Source: Bryopsis sp. KO-2023 (lineage: Eukaryota > Chlorophyta > Ulvophyceae > Bryopsidales > Bryopsidaceae). Taken from it: 64,000 bases of DNA. This document shows positions 60,425 to 64,000 of this stretch, piece after piece. Below the pieces are notes generated by a model, which worked only from the letters and a program-made list of their open reading frames with translations, was not told the DNA's origin and did no database searches. Location of the stretch: assembly GCA_030272585.1 (NCBI GenBank), contig BSYQ01000005.1:3999501-4063500 (forward strand), given 5' to 3'. Position numbers and translations under genes: made by a program. Every line of letters begins with the position of its first letter. The first letter of the stretch is position 1.

Positions 60425-61696
60425 CAGACCTGGGCCCGACCGGACCGGCAGCGAAAAACCGGTCCGGTCCGGTCCAACCTGTCCATGGACCGGCTGACCT
60501 GTCCGGTCCTGTCCGGTCCAACGAAAAAACGCCGGTCCTTGCAAGACCGGACAGGTTGTGACCTGTCCGGTCCTGTCCACTCCGGTCCAGTCAACCTCGG
60601 AAATCTGCAGAAATCTGGACCGGTTTTCTGACAGATTTTCCGTTTTTAGACAGGTCACACCCACATTTCGCCTTTATTAGACCGGCGATGTGACCTGTCT
60701 AAAACCGGAACGACCCTGTCTTGACAGGGTTGTTCTCCTGTTTTAGACCGGCTCCAGGTCGGTCTGGACAGGGGGGCTGCCTGTCCAGACCGACCTGGCG
60801 CCTGTCTAGAACAGGTCACACAATTAAGCACTTTTAGCGTGCCAATTGTGGATCAATTGACTGGGAACTGAGTTAATTAATTAAACAACAAATAATATTG
60901 TTACATGTATTTTCATTGCATGAATGACGTGAGCCAAGCTCACCAGCCACCGACTAGAGGGAGTCGGTCGACTTTGGGAGGACTCGAACTCGGGTTGGCT
61001 AAGTCCGAGTCGAGAGCACTACAAGGTAGCGGACCCCACCATAGGGACGCTCAAATGGGGTCCGCTACCTTTAAGTACCTACTTTTTGTAATGGAAAATA
61101 ACGGGTACTTAAAGGTAGCGGACCCCATTTGAGCGTCCCTATGGTGGGGTCCGCTACCTTGTAGTGCTCTCGACTCGGACTTAGCCAACCCGAGTTCGAG
61201 TCCTCCCAGAGTCGACCGACTCCCTCCAGTCGGTGGCTGGTGAGCTTGGCTCACGTTATTCATCCACTAAAAATATATATAATAGTATTACTTGGTGCTT
61301 TAATTAATTCAATCACTTCCCAACTGATTGATTCCCAGTTATGTGCTTAATTGTGCGACCTGTTCTAGACAGGCTCCAGGTCGGTCTGGACAGGCAGCCC
61401 ACCTGTCCAGACCGACCTGGAGCCGGTCTAAAACAGGTCACACTAGGCCTCACACCGGTCTAAAACAGGTCACACGAGTATGACCTGTCCAGACAGGCGA
61501 CAACCTGTCTGGACCGGTCTAGAAAGGTCAAATCCGGTCTAAGAAAGGTGTTCTTTACTGGACCGGATTTGACCTTTCTTAGACCGGATTTGACCTTTCC
61601 AGACCGGTTTGACCTGTCTAAGAAAGGTCAAATCCGGTCCAAGACAGGTTTTCCGGTCCGGTCCGGTCCTTTAAAACTTGCCGGCGCCCACGTCTG
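60425..61696. mobile_element. hAT-like element C1 (GGTCCGGACC words), nested in E1
   Basis: It is 1272 bp with ends CAGACCTGGGCCCGACC and, as complement of the right end, CAGACGTGGGCGCCGGC. They are flanked by the perfect 8-bp duplication CTGTGGAA (60417-60424 and 61697-61704). It is filled with GGTCCGGTCC, AGACCGGT and TCAAATCCGGTC words and has the tRNA-like palindrome in the middle. It has no transposase. Confidence 0.92.
60778..61398. repeat. Palindrome of a tRNA-derived SINE-like unit inside C1
   Basis: Two arms of about 300 bp around a 24-bp spacer (61080-61103). Each arm, read outward from the centre, carries GGTAGCGGACCCC, GGTCCGCTACCTTG, CTCGACTCGGACTTAGCC and the B-box-like GAGTTCGAGTCC, then the tail GTGAGCTTGGCTCACG. 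The same unit as a single copy lies at 57417-57641. Complementarity is nearly perfect near the centre and weakens outward. Confidence 0.88.
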
Positions 61697-61816
61697 CTGT
61701 GGAATTTCGCAAAACAGGACAGGACAGCACAGGGTGCACAGAACCCGTACAGAACCCTGTCCTGTGCGATGCACAGGACAGAGGTCTGTCCTGTTCAGCC
61801 CATGACTGGTGCTTGA

Positions 61817-63270
61817 CAATGTTCGCACGATTTCACCCAGTTGCGCACATCCTGCACCATGTCGTCCCAATAAAAACTGCGTGTCAAACATTGAAGTGTT
61901 TTGGACACGCTCTGATGTCCCCCGATAGTGTCGTGTGCATGTCGAAGCAGCTTTGTTTTTGTCGGCGTCCATCACGACAAGCACAACCGTTCCGTCGGCC
62001 TGCATCCTCAGCAGTCGCTCTCCCTGGACAAAAAACTTCCGGGTGTCCTTTACAACACTCCTGCGAAACTCAATTGGTACAAGCTCTTGTCGTCCTGTCG
62101 ACAAGTACGTCTTCATTGCATCCATTCGCGTTGCTGGCGTCGTTTCTTCAATCGCCAGGACTTCGACGTCCTCCAGGCTTGACGACTCATCATCCAAATT
62201 AGTCGGCTCTTGTAAACGAGATAAAGCATCAGCGACGACGTTGGTGGTTCCCTTTTTGTATTGCACATGCAGATCATATTCTGCGATCATGATTGCCCAC
62301 CGCGCCAATCTGCCTGTTGGAGCAGTTTGATTTAGTAACCAAACCAAAGCGGAGTGGTCTGTAAAAAACGTCGACCCGAACGCCCAGCAAATAATGGCGC
62401 AGTCGCTTCAGAGCGACCATGATTGACAACAGCTCCTTTTCCGTGGTGTTGTAGTTTAACTCTGCACCCTTCAGATTTCGACCGATAAAGTAAATGGGAT
62501 GGAATTCCCCATCATCCCCTTGCTGACTCAACTCGGCGCCCACACCTGTAGACGATGCGTCTGTCGTCAAACGAAAACTTCGTCCAACCTGTGGTCCTTG
62601 TAAGACTAGCGCCTGTTGCACCTTTGCGATAAGCTGGTCGAACGCAAGTTGACACTCGCCTGTCCATTCAAAATCCTTGTCCTTTTTTAATAAGTCAAAT
62701 AACGGCCTGGCCGTTGTCGCAAACGCTTCCACAAAGCGCCTGTAGTAGCCCACGAACCCCAAAAAACTTCTGACGCTGGTCACGTCGATTGGCACGACCC
62801 AGTTCGTCAGTTTGAAGATCTTCGAGGGGTCTGGCTTGATTCCCTCACGACCCACGAGGTGGCCGAGGAAAGCTACTTCGGTTTTGAAAAAATCACACTT
62901 CACTGGATTCAAACTCACGCCACCACGTTCGAAACGCTCAAATAACTCTTTTAGTAGTGTCATGTGATCGTTAAATGTCGGCGACCCTGCGCCCGTATCG
63001 TCGAAAAAGTTTGCAACTGCGCCGTTGCCTCCCTTCAGCCCGACGAGCCCTCTCAGAGCATATTCTGGTTCAGCTGGGCGTAAATCGCCGGTGCATTCTT
63101 CAGGCCAAACGGCATACGTAGGTAGGCGTATTTGCCGAAAGGCATTAGGAACGCCGTGAGACTGATTTAGTCGGGATGTAGCGGTACGACATGGTAATCG
63201 CTAAATCCGTCGAGTACGGAATACCATTCGTACACGCTGAGTAAGTCTAGCTGATCTTCGATGTTACGAT
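61817..63270 (-). pseudogene. Gypsy RT, RNase H and integrase zinc finger (minus strand)
   Basis: Reading from 63270 downward: DGFSDYHVVPLHPD, a stop, then FGKYAYLRMPFGLKNAPAIY (RT) and NFFDDTGAGSPTFNDHMTLL, where FFDD stands for the catalytic YxDD. These are followed by LGFVGYYRRFV, LTTDASSTGVGAELSQ (RNase H), VVADALSRLQ and the integrase zinc finger HDTIGGHQSV...CEHCQ, which is cut by E1 at 61809. At least two frameshifts (near 62340 and 61960) and stops disable it. It continues in the fragment at 59154-60107. Confidence 0.88.
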
Positions 63271-63581
63271 ATAAGATCCTTTGAGACGTTTGGAACAGGC
63301 GTATAAGACATAGGGTAGCTTCAGGGTAGCTTCATCAGGTAATGGGACGTAAGGTTTGGTCATGGAAGCTAAGGGAAGCTATCAGAAGGTTTAGAAGGTT
63401 TGGAATGTTCTAAAACAGGGAAGTTCACTAGGAACTTCTGGTTCTCCAGGTTCTTCATAGCTCCCTGTTCACATCACGCCTGAGTATATATTCCTTGTAT
63501 TCGAACGTTTTTTTAACTTTTTCCCATGGAGTAACCTTGACCGTGACATTCGATGTGAGGGATCGGGTACGTGTTCGTCAC
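63271..63581. other. Spacer between the broken gypsy copy and C2
   Basis: It contains short repeats GGAAGCT, AGGTTTGGAA and GGTAGCTTCA near 63300-63410. No gene is seen. Confidence 0.4.
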
Positions 63582-64000
63582 CAGACCTGGGCGCCGACCC
63601 GTTGGACCGGACCGGACAGGACCGGCAACCACTTTCTGGACCGGATTTGACCTTTCTTAGACAGGTCAAATCCGGTCTGGAAAGGTCAAATCCGGTCCAA
63701 GAAAGGTCAAATCCGGTCTAGTAAAGGCCACCTTTTCTAGACCGGATTTGACCTTTCCAGACCGGATTTGACCTTTCCAGACAGGTTGTCGCCTGTCTAG
63801 TACGGTCATACCGGTGTGACCTGTTTTAGACCGGTGTGACCCTGTTTTAGACCGATGTGACGCCCAATATGACCTGTTTTAGACCGACTCCAAGTCGGTC
63901 TGGACAGGTGGGCCGCCTGTCCAGACCGACCTGGAGCCGGTCTAAAACAGGAGAACAACCCTGTCAAGACAAGGTCGTTCCGGTTTTAGACAGGTCACAT
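63582..64000. mobile_element. hAT-like element C2, cut by the window end
   Basis: It starts CAGACCTGGGCGCCGACC and continues with the same GGACCGGACAGGACCGG and TCAAATCCGGTC words as C1, mostly in the order seen there. Its right end lies outside the window. TTCGTCAC (63574-63581) would be the left copy of its target duplication. Confidence 0.85.

Larger units (their letters stand above)
60108..61808. mobile_element. hAT-like element E1 (CTGTGCACAG words), interrupted by C1
   Basis: Ends are CAGACATGGGCTGAG (left) and, as complement of the right end, CAGTCATGGGCTGAA. They are flanked by the perfect 8-bp duplication GTGCTTGA (60100-60107 and 61809-61816). Excising it rejoins the integrase codons for EHCQ and AQGGKR. 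The interior is dense CTGTGCAGTCTGTGCAG and CACAGGACAGGACAG. Without C1 the element is about 420 bp. Long ORFs on both strands (for example repeating TAQTLHR) are translations of the words. Confidence 0.9.

Noticed and set aside
60905-61263. Two similar ORFs on opposite strands (75 and 70 codons) sharing a long common peptide
   Set aside because: They are the two arms of one palindrome read in each direction, so the shared peptide reflects DNA symmetry, not a gene pair.
1-64000. Bacterial or organellar origin of the window
   Set aside because: GT-AG introns in all five host genes, Pol III-type tRNAs, RNA polymerase III and SSU-processome genes and LTR retrotransposons indicate nuclear eukaryotic DNA.

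Overview
This window looks like nuclear DNA of a photosynthetic eukaryote of the green lineage (a green or streptophyte alga is the best guess). The evidence is spliced genes with GT-AG introns, a nuclear Psb27 with a chloroplast-thylakoid targeting peptide, a plant-type o-succinylbenzoate-CoA ligase for phylloquinone, a plant-type RKP/KPC1 E3 ligase, and an elongator tRNA-Met with a short intron in the plant position. I cannot name a species from sequence alone.

The left third is genic. Positions 155-544 hold a truncated LTR copy, directly followed by a cluster of eight tRNA genes or tRNA-like genes on both strands (562-2222: Met, Arg, Thr, Pro, Thr, Ile, Leu, Glu). Five protein genes follow, whose exon-intron structures I could close in frame: PWP2 (+, 3 exons, ribosome biogenesis), PSB27 (+, 6 exons, photosystem II assembly), RKP (-, 12 exons, a SPRY-containing ubiquitin ligase whose C-terminus is a U-box instead of the family's RING), AAE14/MenE (-, 3 exons, phylloquinone synthesis, ending in a peroxisomal SRL tail) and RPC8/RPC25 (+, 3 exons, RNA polymerase III). 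AAE14 and RPC8 are divergent from a 137-bp shared intergenic region. Between PSB27 and RKP lies a 5'-truncated non-LTR retrotransposon fragment with an overlapping, apparently complete dUTPase ORF.

From about 28 kb to the end the window is almost entirely mobile DNA. There are two Ty3/gypsy elements with apparently identical LTRs and long open ORFs (a chromodomain element at 31830-41785 with an extra third ORF behind its own TATA box, and a single-ORF element at 48883-54963). There is also a broken gypsy copy on the minus strand (59154-63270), a pogo-like DDE transposon relic (45294 to about 47500), a solo LTR (56230-56659) and older gypsy debris.

The most striking component is a set of non-autonomous hAT-like elements. 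Three subfamilies (A, C, E) share termini of the form CAGAnnTGGGC, a fourth (B) has a related CAGAGTTGTGC end, and two more (G, D) are looser members. Five insertions have perfect 8-bp target duplications. Each subfamily is filled with a different short iterated palindromic word: GGTACGGTACC-like, CCGTTAACGG, GGTCCGGACC, CTGTGCACAG or CCGATCACCGATC. Several are nested inside each other, and two carry head-to-head palindromes of tRNA-like (SINE-like) sequence.
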